Below, piece after piece: positions 23,907-32,083 of a DNA stretch of 36,977 nt. The notes under the pieces were generated by a model. That model had not been told where the DNA came from and ran no database searches. It saw only the letters and a list, made by a program, of their open reading frames with translations. The stretch comes from Acidimicrobiia bacterium (GTDB lineage Bacteria; Actinomycetota; Acidimicrobiia; Acidimicrobiales; SHLQ01): NCBI GenBank assembly GCA_029858875.1, contig JAOUEE010000004.1, positions 1 to 36,977 of the forward strand, in the 5' to 3' direction. The translations under genes were made by a program, and so were the position numbers. Within the stretch, counting starts at the first letter, position 1. Each line of letters begins with the position of its first letter.

Positions 23907-25097
23907 GTGAGAGCGTTGGCCGTGGTGCTCGCCCTCGTCGGAGCCCTCACCACCCTGGTCCCGCCGGCCGGGGCCGGTGTGGTCGTACCCCCGGGCGATG
24001 ACCTGTTCGTGGTGCACGACTCGGTGGTCATCAATGCCCGCCCGCAGCTGCGCCACCGGCTCGAGTCGTGGAACGTCGAGTACCTCGGCTTCCACGGCAT
24101 GCAGGCGGTGGCTGCCAACGAGTTCCTCGACCGACGAACGGCACCCATCCCCGACACGGTGGTGGTGGCGCTCAATTTCAACCGGCGCACACCCGCGCAG
24201 GTCAAGGCCGACTTCCAGGGGCTGCTCTCCCGGCTGGCGCCGGCCAAGCGCATCATCTGGGTGCTCCCCGGCATCTACGGCGATCACATCCCGCCGTTTC
24301 GCGAGACCATGCTCGACGTCGTCAGCCAGGACGTCCGGGTCGAGGTGGTCGACTGGCACGAGTACTACCGCACCAGCAAACAGATCGTCGACTACCTGGG
24401 CGTGCATCTCACCGACTACGGGGCGTGGGTCTACGCGGCCATGATCGACCGCGTCCTCGATCGGGTCGGGCCGGGCGACCTGCCGTCCACGGGCAACGTC
24501 GGCCAGATGAGCTCGCGCCCGACGGGTGAGTCGGTGTCGGGCTGGGCGCTCGACCTCGAATCCGCGGCATCGCGCCGGGTCGATGTCTACGTCGACGGCG
24601 AACGTCGCCGTCGGGTGCGGGCCGACCGCACCCGTCAGGACGTGGCCGCGGCCTATGGGTTGGGGGCCGAGCACGGGTTCCGGGCCCGCTTCGGGTTGGA
24701 GGACGGAACCCATCGCGTGTGCGCCTTCACCGCCACCGGCGCCGGTCGCGGGATGCAGGCGCTGGGCTGCGGGTCGCTCGATGTTCGTCATGATCCCCTC
24801 GGCGATCTGGGCGCGGTCAAGCGGGCGGGTCGTGAGGTGCAGGTCAGGGGCTGGGCGTTCGACCCCGACCGGGAGGCCGCCATCAGGGTGCACGTCTACG
24901 TCGGCGGCCGCTTCGTCACCGGCGCGGTGGCCGACGAACCCCGGGCCAACGTGGCCAGCGCCCATCCGGGCCGAACGCACACCGGATTCGACCTCTCGAT
25001 GGAGCTCCCGGTGAGCGACGATGCGGTGTGCGTGTACGCCATCGGCGTGGGTCGGGGCCGAAACGAGAGCTTGGGCTGCGCGTCGGTTCCTTCGTGA
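23907..25097 (+). CDS. secreted SGNH-like protein with two C-terminal beta repeats
   Basis: 396 residues. GTG 23907 is chosen because GGGGAG lies 9 nt upstream and a clean signal peptide follows (ALAVVLALVGALTTLVPPAGA). The first domain is SGNH-like: VVHDSVV with Ser39, then VVALNFNRR, IIWVLPG, and GVHLTDYGAW with His167. The Asp that normally sits three residues before the His is replaced by Leu164 and the GDS Gly is lost (HDS), so it may be inactive or divergent. Residues about 225-396 hold two copies of a surface repeat beginning SGWALDLESAASRRVDVYVDG and RGWAFDPDREAAIRVHVYVGG, each ending with a Cys pair region (CAFTATGAGRG and CVYAIGVGRG). This repeat is known from actinobacterial secreted proteins. 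It opens the envelope cassette and overlaps the CotH gene by GTGA. Confidence 0.78.
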   Translation: MRALAVVLALVGALTTLVPPAGAGVVVPPGDDLFVVHDSVVINARPQLRHRLESWNVEYLGFHGMQAVAANEFLDRRTAPIPDTVVVALNFNRRTPAQVKADFQGLLSRLAPAKRIIWVLPGIYGDHIPPFRETMLDVVSQDVRVEVVDWHEYYRTSKQIVDYLGVHLTDYGAWVYAAMIDRVLDRVGPGDLPSTGNVGQMSSRPTGESVSGWALDLESAASRRVDVYVDGERRRRVRADRTRQDVAAAYGLGAEHGFRARFGLEDGTHRVCAFTATGAGRGMQALGCGSLDVRHDPLGDLGAVKRAGREVQVRGWAFDPDREAAIRVHVYVGGRFVTGAVADEPRANVASAHPGRTHTGFDLSMELPVSDDAVCVYAIGVGRGRNESLGCASVPS

Positions 25098-26599
25098 CCC
25101 GGGTCCTGGTGGTCCTGAGCCTGGTCCTGGTCGCCTGCTCCTCCTCGGAGAGCGGGTCGGCGTCGTCCACCAACCCACCCACGGTGGCGATCACGAGCGG
25201 CTCCGAGTCCTGCCAGGTGACACCGGAGGTGATCTGGCTGGTGGAGGGGCAGACCGCCCGCGCGACCGTGGCGTGCGATCGTGGCGACCCGATCGTCACC
25301 CTCGACGACGCCCCGGCCGGCCTCGACTTCGAGGAGGGCACCCTGACGTGGACACCGAGCCTCGACCAGGCCGGGACCTACCCGCTGGTCCTCGGTCCCG
25401 GCATCGAGTGGACGGTCGGGGTGGCCGACGCCTTCGCCGACCCCGACAACGTGGCCGTGGCTGCACCCGAGACGCTCACCCACGAGTTCGGCCTGCAGGT
25501 GTTGCACCTGTACTCGGGCGAGGGGCTGTCCACCGACTATCACGACGGCACACTCGTGCACGGCGGTCGATCGAGCGCCGTGGAGGTCCGCCTGCGCGGC
25601 GCCCTCTCGCTCCAGTATCCGAAACCGAACCTCACGGTCAAGGTCCCCGACGGATTCCGCAGCGGCGACCCCGCCTTCGACGGATTGGATCGCCTGGTGC
25701 TCGTGGCCGGATTCGACGACACCTCCCTGATCCGCAACCGCCTGGCTCAGCAGCTCTGGGCCGACATCGATGATCGCCACCTGACCGTGCCCCATGCGAA
25801 CGTGGTGCTGTACCTCGATGGCTACTACGCCGGCTTGTACACCCTGCTCGAGAACGTGAACGACGACTATCTCGCACGGCGTGGCTTCGACCCGGCCGCC
25901 CAGCTCTTCAAGGCCGCCGATGCCCGGGCCGACTTCCGCCTCGACGATGATCCCGATCCGACGGTCGGGTTCGAGAAGAAGAGCGGGGAGCCCGTGGACG
26001 GCCCGGCCGCCCTCGGGCCCGTTGCCGATCTGGTGGACTTCGTGGCCCTGGCCGACGAGGCCCGCTTCCGGGCCGACCTCGCCCGCTGGATCGATGTCCC
26101 CGATGCCATCGACTGGTTCGTGTTCGTCAGCTTCATCTCTGCCGGGGACTCGGCCAACAAGAACGCGTATTGGGTCCAGCCGGCCCGCGGCGGCCCGTTC
26201 CGGTACGTCCCGTGGGACTTCAACCACAGCTTCGGGCAGGATTTCGGCACGGCGCGACTGGCACCCGAGGCGCAGCTGCCCGAGGAGTTCACCGTCCGCA
26301 ATGGCCTCTTCGAACGGCTGTGGGCCGACCCGGCTCGACGCGAGGAGGTGGTGACCCGCTATCGGGAGCTGCTCGCCGGGCCATTGGCCCCGGTCGCGCT
26401 GGAGCGGACGGTCGATGGCCTCGAAGCCGAGATCGACGCCAGCCTCCAGCGCAACGATCAACGATGGGGCGAGGCGTACCGCACGTTCCGTCTCTGGGTC
26501 GACCGCACCGACTTCCGGGACGGCCCGGGTGAGATCGCCTACATCCGTGAGTGGATCGAGCGCCGCCATCAGGCCGTGACCGAGGCGTTGAAAGGCTGA
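25094..26599 (+). CDS. CotH-kinase-family lipoprotein
   Basis: 501 residues. GTG 25094 overlaps the previous stop and starts a lipoprotein signal (RVLVVLSLVLVAC, Cys15). A small beta domain (about 30-115; SCQVTPEVIWLVEGQTARATV) comes first, then the CotH domain: EVRLRGALSLQYPKPNLTVKV (glycine-rich/lysine segment), LVLVAGFDDTSLIRNRLAQQL, VVLYLDGYYAGLYTLLENV and RYVPWDFNHSFG, whose Asp375 matches the catalytic metal-binding Asp of the wD-x-x-x-sfG motif. Known CotH is an atypical kinase that phosphorylates spore coat proteins in Bacillus; this organism's relatives are not known sporulators, and an extracytoplasmic kinase would need an ATP source. Substrate unknown. Coupled to the SGNH-like gene upstream and close to the VTC gene downstream. 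Confidence 0.85.
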   Translation: MTRVLVVLSLVLVACSSSESGSASSTNPPTVAITSGSESCQVTPEVIWLVEGQTARATVACDRGDPIVTLDDAPAGLDFEEGTLTWTPSLDQAGTYPLVLGPGIEWTVGVADAFADPDNVAVAAPETLTHEFGLQVLHLYSGEGLSTDYHDGTLVHGGRSSAVEVRLRGALSLQYPKPNLTVKVPDGFRSGDPAFDGLDRLVLVAGFDDTSLIRNRLAQQLWADIDDRHLTVPHANVVLYLDGYYAGLYTLLENVNDDYLARRGFDPAAQLFKAADARADFRLDDDPDPTVGFEKKSGEPVDGPAALGPVADLVDFVALADEARFRADLARWIDVPDAIDWFVFVSFISAGDSANKNAYWVQPARGGPFRYVPWDFNHSFGQDFGTARLAPEAQLPEEFTVRNGLFERLWADPARREEVVTRYRELLAGPLAPVALERTVDGLEAEIDASLQRNDQRWGEAYRTFRLWVDRTDFRDGPGEIAYIREWIERRHQAVTEALKG

Positions 26600-26630
26600 C
26601 CCAAGACGGTCAGGCGACAGTCAGCAACGC

Positions 26631-26636
26631 TACGCT
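26631..26636 (+). promoter_or_regulatory. -10 hexamer for the VTC gene
   Basis: TACGCT, 9 nt, GTG 26646, in the 46-bp gap after the CotH gene. No Shine-Dalgarno sequence. Confidence 0.35.
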
Positions 26637-26645
26637 GCCGTCACC

Positions 26646-27470
26646 GTGGGAACATCTTCCGGGGCCATTCCGGCCCTCGACCGCCTCAGCACGTTGCTGC
26701 CGCTCGAGACGCCGTCTCTGGCGTCGGTGCGCGCGGCCATCGGGGTCCTCGACCCGTGTTCACTGTCCGAGCTCGAGCAAGCCCGACTGTTGCGGCGGGT
26801 GGACACCAAGTTCGTGCTGTCGGTCGACGATCTGGCGGTCGTGTTGGGTGAGCTGGCCGACCGCTATCAGGTGCTGGTGGTCGACGGTGAGGTCCTCCAT
26901 CGTTACGAGAACCAGTACTTCGACACCTTCGACCGGGCCAACTTCGACGCGCATCACAACGACGACGTCGGACGGGTGAAGTACCGCTACCGCCGCTATT
27001 CCGGTACCGGCGAGGTGTTCTTCGAGACCAAGCACAAGACCAACACCGGTCGGATGGAGAAGGAACGGGTGCTCGTGAGCAACTTCGCCCGGTCGCTCTG
27101 TCCCGAGGCGAACGAGCTGGTGTGTCGGCTCGGCGCGCATCGTCCCGAGGCACTGGCGCCCACGCTCTACGGAAGCTTCCTGCGGATGGCCATCGTGGCC
27201 CGCGACCGGTCGGAGCGGGCCACCATCGACGTGGGCCTGGAGTTCGCCATGGGCGATCGGCGAGCGTCGACCCGTCGGCTGGTCGTGGCCGAGGTGAAGC
27301 AGCCCCGCTTCGATGCACGCTCACCGTTGGTGGATGCGATCACGGCTGCCGGCGGTCGCCGCAGCCGGTTCACCAAGTACTGCGTGGGACTGCTGGCCGT
27401 CGATGGGCAGCGCAAGCACAATGCCTTCAAGCCCCTGTTGCGTCTGATCGACGCCATCGAGGCTGTCTGA
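26646..27470 (+). CDS. VTC-domain polyphosphate polymerase-like protein
   Basis: 274 residues, a single VTC (triphosphate-tunnel) domain. Tunnel residues on successive strands: RRVDTKFVLS (Arg51, Lys55), QYFDT, VKYRYRRY (Lys112, Arg114, Arg116), FFETKHK (Glu127, Lys129), ERATIDV, VAEVKQ (Glu216, Lys218) and RFTKYCVG (Lys244). In yeast Vtc4 this fold makes inorganic polyphosphate from ATP with a divalent metal. No membrane helix or signal, so it should sit at the cytoplasmic face; the next gene encodes a polytopic DUF4956 protein that is its usual neighbour and could be the membrane partner. Enzyme activity is inferred from the fold and conserved charges. Confidence 0.87.
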   Translation: MGTSSGAIPALDRLSTLLPLETPSLASVRAAIGVLDPCSLSELEQARLLRRVDTKFVLSVDDLAVVLGELADRYQVLVVDGEVLHRYENQYFDTFDRANFDAHHNDDVGRVKYRYRRYSGTGEVFFETKHKTNTGRMEKERVLVSNFARSLCPEANELVCRLGAHRPEALAPTLYGSFLRMAIVARDRSERATIDVGLEFAMGDRRASTRRLVVAEVKQPRFDARSPLVDAITAAGGRRSRFTKYCVGLLAVDGQRKHNAFKPLLRLIDAIEAV

Positions 27471-27510
27471 GATCTGGGTCTGCCGGCCGGTCGTTGCCCC
27501 CCGCCCCCAG

Positions 27511-27516
27511 TAGGCT
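27511..27516 (+). promoter_or_regulatory. -10 hexamer for the DUF4956 gene
   Basis: TAGGCT, 8 nt, ATG 27525. No Shine-Dalgarno sequence. The same hexamer precedes the VOC gene on the other strand. Confidence 0.45.
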
Positions 27517-27524
27517 CTGGCGCC

Positions 27525-28151
27525 ATGTCCGTCCTCGCCGCGCTGTGGTTCGACACCGAGCTCTTCATCGGCGATCGGCTGGCCGAGCTGGCGTTCCGTT
27601 TCACCATGGACCTCGTGGTGGCCGCCTTCATCATCCGGGGTGTGTACTTCCGGCAGGTGCGCAACGCCGAGTACGTCACCACCTTCTTCGTGTTCAACGT
27701 GTCGGTGTTCTTCCTCGTGTACATCATGAACGGGTTGGACCTCGACGTCGGTTTCGGCTTCGGCCTGTTCGCGCTGTTCGCCGTGTTGCGCTTCCGGACC
27801 GTCGCCGTTCCCTACACCGAGTTGACGGTGGCGTTCGCCGTCATCGCGGTGGCGGTCATCAACGCCATCTCGGTGGGTGCCCTCACCTTCGCCGAGGTGT
27901 GGTTCGCCAACATCGGAATCGCCGGCTGTGTGTACCTGGTGGGGGCGCTGTGGGCCGACCGCCAGGACGTGGTGCGAGCGGTGCGCTACGAACGCATCGA
28001 GAACGTGCGGCCCGACCGGGTGGAGGACCTCCACACCGATCTGCGTGATCGTCTGGGCCTCGACGTGGTCTCGGTACGGGTCGACGAGGTCGACTTCCTC
28101 AACGACACGGCGCTGCTCCAGGTCACCTACCGGCGGCGTCCCTCGACGTGA
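27525..28151 (+). CDS. DUF4956 polytopic membrane protein
   Basis: 208 residues. Four to five hydrophobic segments lie between about 22 and 148 (FTMDLVVAAFIIRGVYF, TTFFVFNVSVFFLVYIM, FGFGLFALFAVL, FAVIAVAVINAISVGAL, NIGIAGCVYLVGALW), then a soluble domain of about 60 residues (ERIENVRPDRVEDLHTDLRDRLGLDVVSVRVDEVDFL). The RFRTVAVPYTELTVAF segment after the third helix is the recognisable DUF4956 core. Function is unknown; the family recurs beside VTC-domain and CotH genes, so a role in moving or anchoring polyphosphate, or in feeding an extracytoplasmic kinase, is a reasonable inference. The stop overlaps the large CotH gene start by GTGA. Confidence 0.83.
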   Translation: MSVLAALWFDTELFIGDRLAELAFRFTMDLVVAAFIIRGVYFRQVRNAEYVTTFFVFNVSVFFLVYIMNGLDLDVGFGFGLFALFAVLRFRTVAVPYTELTVAFAVIAVAVINAISVGALTFAEVWFANIGIAGCVYLVGALWADRQDVVRAVRYERIENVRPDRVEDLHTDLRDRLGLDVVSVRVDEVDFLNDTALLQVTYRRRPST

Positions 28152-31100
28152 GTACGGGGCGCGCCGCGATCCTGCTCGCGGTGGCTGGCATTCTCGGAAC
28201 GGCCTGCAGCGGCAGTGGCCCAGGATCAGCCGATCCGTCGGCCTCCGTCGGTGGCGACGGTGTGGCCGTCGCCGGTTGCGAGGACATCCAGCGCACGTTC
28301 GTCGGTCGCGAACGTCCGCTGCCGGGCGGCCATGTGCAGCTCGACGTCTTCCCGATCGTCGACGCGGGCCGGTCGACGGTCGACGCCGGCGAATGCGTGA
28401 CGGTGCGTGACGACGCCAACGGGGCGCGCCTGGAGTCGGCGGCCAGGGTGGCGGACACGACCAGGAGACAGATGGCCATCCTGGTGGACCCCGGTCGGTC
28501 TGAGTCCGACCGCGATGGAGCCGTCGCACGCGTCGACGCGCTGCTCGACGCACTGGGAGAAGCGGAAGCGGCCTTGTACCAATGGGGCCCCGTCGACAGT
28601 CCGCTGGCCACTCCGGCGCACCACGTCGATGCCACCAGCAACTGGGTGGTGGCCGCCGATGCCGGCGCGGTGGACGCCAACTGGCGGGAATCGCGTTTCG
28701 ATCTGGCCGATGCCTTCCAGTCGTTGGCGGCCGGCACCACCCAGTGGCCGGCCGCGTCCGATCCTTCGCAACCGGTGCTGGGACGAACGAGCTTCGACGT
28801 GTTCGACATGACGGCGGGCTCGGCCGAGCTGGTCGTCAGCCACACCCACGGGATCACCGCGTGGATCAACGGTGTCGAGGTGCTCACCAGCAACCTCACC
28901 GACGCAGGTGTGGCTGACGCCGGGTCCGGCCGGCGCCGGGCCCGCGTCACGGTGCCCGCCGAGTTGTTGCAGTCGGGCACCAACGCGTTGGCCGTGGAGA
29001 TGCAACGGACGGCCAATGGCGATGCCCCGGAGCTCGAGGCCACCCTCACGGGGTCGTCGTCGCAGGTCCTCCCCGTGGCACCGATCGCCCCCACCGACCG
29101 AGCGTCCCTGTTGGACCGAGCCGTGGTGGCCGAGATGGCGCCCACCGCCGCCGAGCCGGGCCGGGTGGCCGAAGCCGTCGGTCTGGTGGTCGACGACATC
29201 GAGAACACCCACGACGACGAGACCGACGCACTGCGCGCCGTCGTGGTGGTGGCGCCGGGTCGATCTCCCGAGGCCTTCGACCTGGACGGTCGGGCCGATG
29301 CGGTCGTGGTGTGGGTCGGGGCCGGAGCCGAGCCCCGCGACGGCACCGACATCGTCATCGACGACGCGGCCGCGCCCGAGGACATCGCCGCCGCGATCAC
29401 GGCCCGCCTCGACGCCGTGGCCAGCGGGCGACTGGTGTTGGGCATCTGCGGAATCGGATCGGGCGTCGAGGCCGAGGTGGAGGTGGGTGTCGTCAACCTG
29501 ACCACGACCCTGCGCGACCCGCCACCCGAGGACCACGAAGGCGAATGCGACCCGGCGGCGGCCGCCGCGGCCGAGCCCGACCCGGTCGATCGCGTGTCCC
29601 TCGTTCTCGACGAGGCCAGTCGGGCCATCTGGAGCCAGCGGGTGGCCGACAACGACAAGGCGGCCTTCGCCGCAGCCGTCGACCTGGGCACGGGATGGGG
29701 GCCGGTCGACGCCGAGGTGAAGCTCCGCGGCCAGTCGTCATTGGAGTGCGGCCGGAAGTCCTACGACGTCAACCTGGCCGGCGGGGACCGTCGCTTCATC
29801 GACGAGGAGGCCGCCTTCGACGAGTTCCTGCTGGTGTCGATGTGTCTCGACGAGGGGTACGTGCGGACGCACACCATGCTCACGGTGCTGGCCGACGCCG
29901 GGCTGTTCCCACCGTTCTTCCGTTTGGTGCACCTCGACATCGACGGGGCCTCGGCCGGCGTCTACCTGCTGATCGAGCCCCCGGACGAGGCGTTGCGGGA
30001 CCGTCAGCCGACGCTGGCGGGGGTGGTTCGTCGGGCCTTGGACACCAGTTTCCAGGAATCCTCGGTCACGTGGAGTGGCCTCGAGCGTGATGACGTCGTC
30101 TTCGACGCCTACGAGAACACGATCGTGGCCGCCGAGGAGGCGGGGGCCGACCTCCTCGACCGTGCGGGAGCGCAACTCGATCTCGATCGCTATCTGCGGT
30201 GGCTGGCCCTGATGTCGCTCACCGAGAACGGCGACTACGCGGACGAGGTCTACTTCGCCGGCGTCGGTGTGGCCGACGCCGGTCGGTTGGCCACGTTCTG
30301 GACGCCCGTGGGCTGGGACCCCGATGACATCTTCCGTCCCTGTCACTTCGACGACTTCCAGTTCGTCGACCCCAGCGGGCTGTCCTCGTGCGCCGAGGCC
30401 CGGATCGACCAGGCGCTGCTGTCGAACGCCGAGGGCTACCGGGCCTACGGCGACGCGGTGGAACAGGCACTGGAATCCTTGACGCCTGCGGACTTCGATG
30501 CCGGACTGACCCGCACTCGGGCCCGGCTGGCCGAGCTCGTGGACGACGAGGCGGCGGCGGCCATGCCCGAGCTGGCCGCGCTGACGGCGCTCGACACCGC
30601 CACCGCCGAGGGGTTCCTGGCCGCGGTCGACGCCGAGATCGAGCAGCTCAACACGGCGTTCGCCGCCCGCCACGCCTTCCTGGCGGAGCTCACTGGCGGC
30701 GTGACCAGCGGGGATGAGCCGTTGCGCCCGCCCGCTGGACTCGAGGCGACCGTACCCAAGTTGGTGCTGGCCGACCAGCGCTACCCGGTGCGCATCGCGG
30801 CCATGGGTTCCGACGGGATCGACCGACGCCGCAACGACGAAGTGATCGTGCGTCACGGCGACGAGAACCCTCACCTGTTGCACCACGGTCTGGCCGTGGT
30901 CACGTTGTCGGCATCGGGACTCGGCGCCGGGTCCCTGTTCCTGGACGGCGACGAGGTGGCCGCGCCGGTCGTGCGCGACGGGCCCGATCGCCGCGCCCCC
31001 GATCGCATCGACGACCAACAACAGTGGGGTCCCGACGAGATCGTCCTGGTCGACCGGTCGTTGACCATCGGCCCCGGCGGATCGCTGACGATCGCGCCGG

Positions 31101-32083
31101 GGACCACCATCGTGGCCGCACCGGGCAGCAACATCGATGTCGCGGGGTCCCTCGTGGCGACGGGCAACGCCGACGCTCCGGTGTGGTTCGGTGACGCCGA
31201 TCCGATCGACCCGTGGGGTGGCCTGGCGGTGCAGGGTGGCCGACTGGAGCTCGACCACGTGATGATCACCGGCGGAGGAGGGGACGCCGCCCGGGCCTTC
31301 GGGCACTCCGATAGCCAGCCCCTGATCGGGGCGGCCGACGAGGCATCGGTGGTGGTGCGCGACAGCGTGGTGGCCGACTCGACCGGCAAGGCGTTGGGCA
31401 TCGCCCGATCGAGCCTCGACCTCTCGGGCACCGTCGTCACCCGCACCGACACGGGGGGCGAGCTCGTCGACAGCGTCTTCTCCGTCGCCGACTCGTGGTT
31501 CCTCGACTTCCCCACCACCGAGGCCCCGGCCGCTGACGACGACAACGACGGCCTCTACCTGGGTCCCACGTCGGCGCCGAGCACCATCACCGACACGGTC
31601 TTCATCGGCGGCATCGACGATGGCATCGATCACGCCGGCGGCGACGTCACGCTGGATCGGGTGTGGGTGGAGGGCTTCAGCCACGAATGCGTGGCCGCCT
31701 CCGAGACCGGTTCCCTTCGCATCGTCGATTCGGTGTTGCGGGACTGCCAGCACGGCCTCGAGGCGGGATACGGGTCGCCGACGGTCGACGCCGATCACGT
31801 GCTCTTCCTGGCCAACGGCGTGGCCATCCGCTATGGAGATGACTACGTCGTTCCCTCGGCCGGGTCGCTCACCGTCTCGAACTCGTTGCTGGTCGACAAC
31901 GTGTCGGGGTTGGCCGTCGACACCCTGCCGTCCGAGCTGGCCCTCACCGGCACCGTCACCGACGACGAGGGTGACGCCGACGATGGCCTGGTGGTGGATG
32001 CGCCGACCCTCGACCAGCAGTTCCTCTGGCCCGACGGCGAGGCGGGGCTGGCGACGGGCTGGCCCCGATCAGGCGGTGGGTGA
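28148..32083 (+). CDS. giant CotH-kinase / right-handed beta-helix lipoprotein
   Basis: 1311 residues. GTG 28148 gives a lipoprotein signal (AAILLAVAGILGTAC, Cys20). Layout: acidic linker; N-terminal region of about 450 residues with a beta-sandwich-like part near 200-300 (WVVAADAG to TNALAVEMQRT) and a vWA-like alternating part near 330-430 that I cannot assign; CotH domain about 480-870 with EVKLRGQSSLECGRKSYDV (Lys525, Ser530/531), LDIDGASAGVYLLIEPP and WDPDD at 723-727 matching the metal-binding Asp motif; then a repetitive beta-helix from about 985 to 1290 (LTIAPGTTIVAAPGSNIDVAGS, VVVRDSVVADS, LRIVDSVLRDC, LTVSNSLLVDN). A beta-helix next to CotH suggests adhesion to, or action on, a carbohydrate or surface polymer. 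The 3' end overlaps the convergent gene by 15 bp. Confidence 0.83.
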   Translation: MSTGRAAILLAVAGILGTACSGSGPGSADPSASVGGDGVAVAGCEDIQRTFVGRERPLPGGHVQLDVFPIVDAGRSTVDAGECVTVRDDANGARLESAARVADTTRRQMAILVDPGRSESDRDGAVARVDALLDALGEAEAALYQWGPVDSPLATPAHHVDATSNWVVAADAGAVDANWRESRFDLADAFQSLAAGTTQWPAASDPSQPVLGRTSFDVFDMTAGSAELVVSHTHGITAWINGVEVLTSNLTDAGVADAGSGRRRARVTVPAELLQSGTNALAVEMQRTANGDAPELEATLTGSSSQVLPVAPIAPTDRASLLDRAVVAEMAPTAAEPGRVAEAVGLVVDDIENTHDDETDALRAVVVVAPGRSPEAFDLDGRADAVVVWVGAGAEPRDGTDIVIDDAAAPEDIAAAITARLDAVASGRLVLGICGIGSGVEAEVEVGVVNLTTTLRDPPPEDHEGECDPAAAAAAEPDPVDRVSLVLDEASRAIWSQRVADNDKAAFAAAVDLGTGWGPVDAEVKLRGQSSLECGRKSYDVNLAGGDRRFIDEEAAFDEFLLVSMCLDEGYVRTHTMLTVLADAGLFPPFFRLVHLDIDGASAGVYLLIEPPDEALRDRQPTLAGVVRRALDTSFQESSVTWSGLERDDVVFDAYENTIVAAEEAGADLLDRAGAQLDLDRYLRWLALMSLTENGDYADEVYFAGVGVADAGRLATFWTPVGWDPDDIFRPCHFDDFQFVDPSGLSSCAEARIDQALLSNAEGYRAYGDAVEQALESLTPADFDAGLTRTRARLAELVDDEAAAAMPELAALTALDTATAEGFLAAVDAEIEQLNTAFAARHAFLAELTGGVTSGDEPLRPPAGLEATVPKLVLADQRYPVRIAAMGSDGIDRRRNDEVIVRHGDENPHLLHHGLAVVTLSASGLGAGSLFLDGDEVAAPVVRDGPDRRAPDRIDDQQQWGPDEIVLVDRSLTIGPGGSLTIAPGTTIVAAPGSNIDVAGSLVATGNADAPVWFGDADPIDPWGGLAVQGGRLELDHVMITGGGGDAARAFGHSDSQPLIGAADEASVVVRDSVVADSTGKALGIARSSLDLSGTVVTRTDTGGELVDSVFSVADSWFLDFPTTEAPAADDDNDGLYLGPTSAPSTITDTVFIGGIDDGIDHAGGDVTLDRVWVEGFSHECVAASETGSLRIVDSVLRDCQHGLEAGYGSPTVDADHVLFLANGVAIRYGDDYVVPSAGSLTVSNSLLVDNVSGLAVDTLPSELALTGTVTDDEGDADDGLVVDAPTLDQQFLWPDGEAGLATGWPRSGGG

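Noticed and set aside
28123-29691. Ser/Thr/Ala-rich minus-strand frame of 522 residues opposite the giant CotH gene
   Set aside because: Low-complexity shadow of a gene with clear lipobox and domain motifs on the plus strand.
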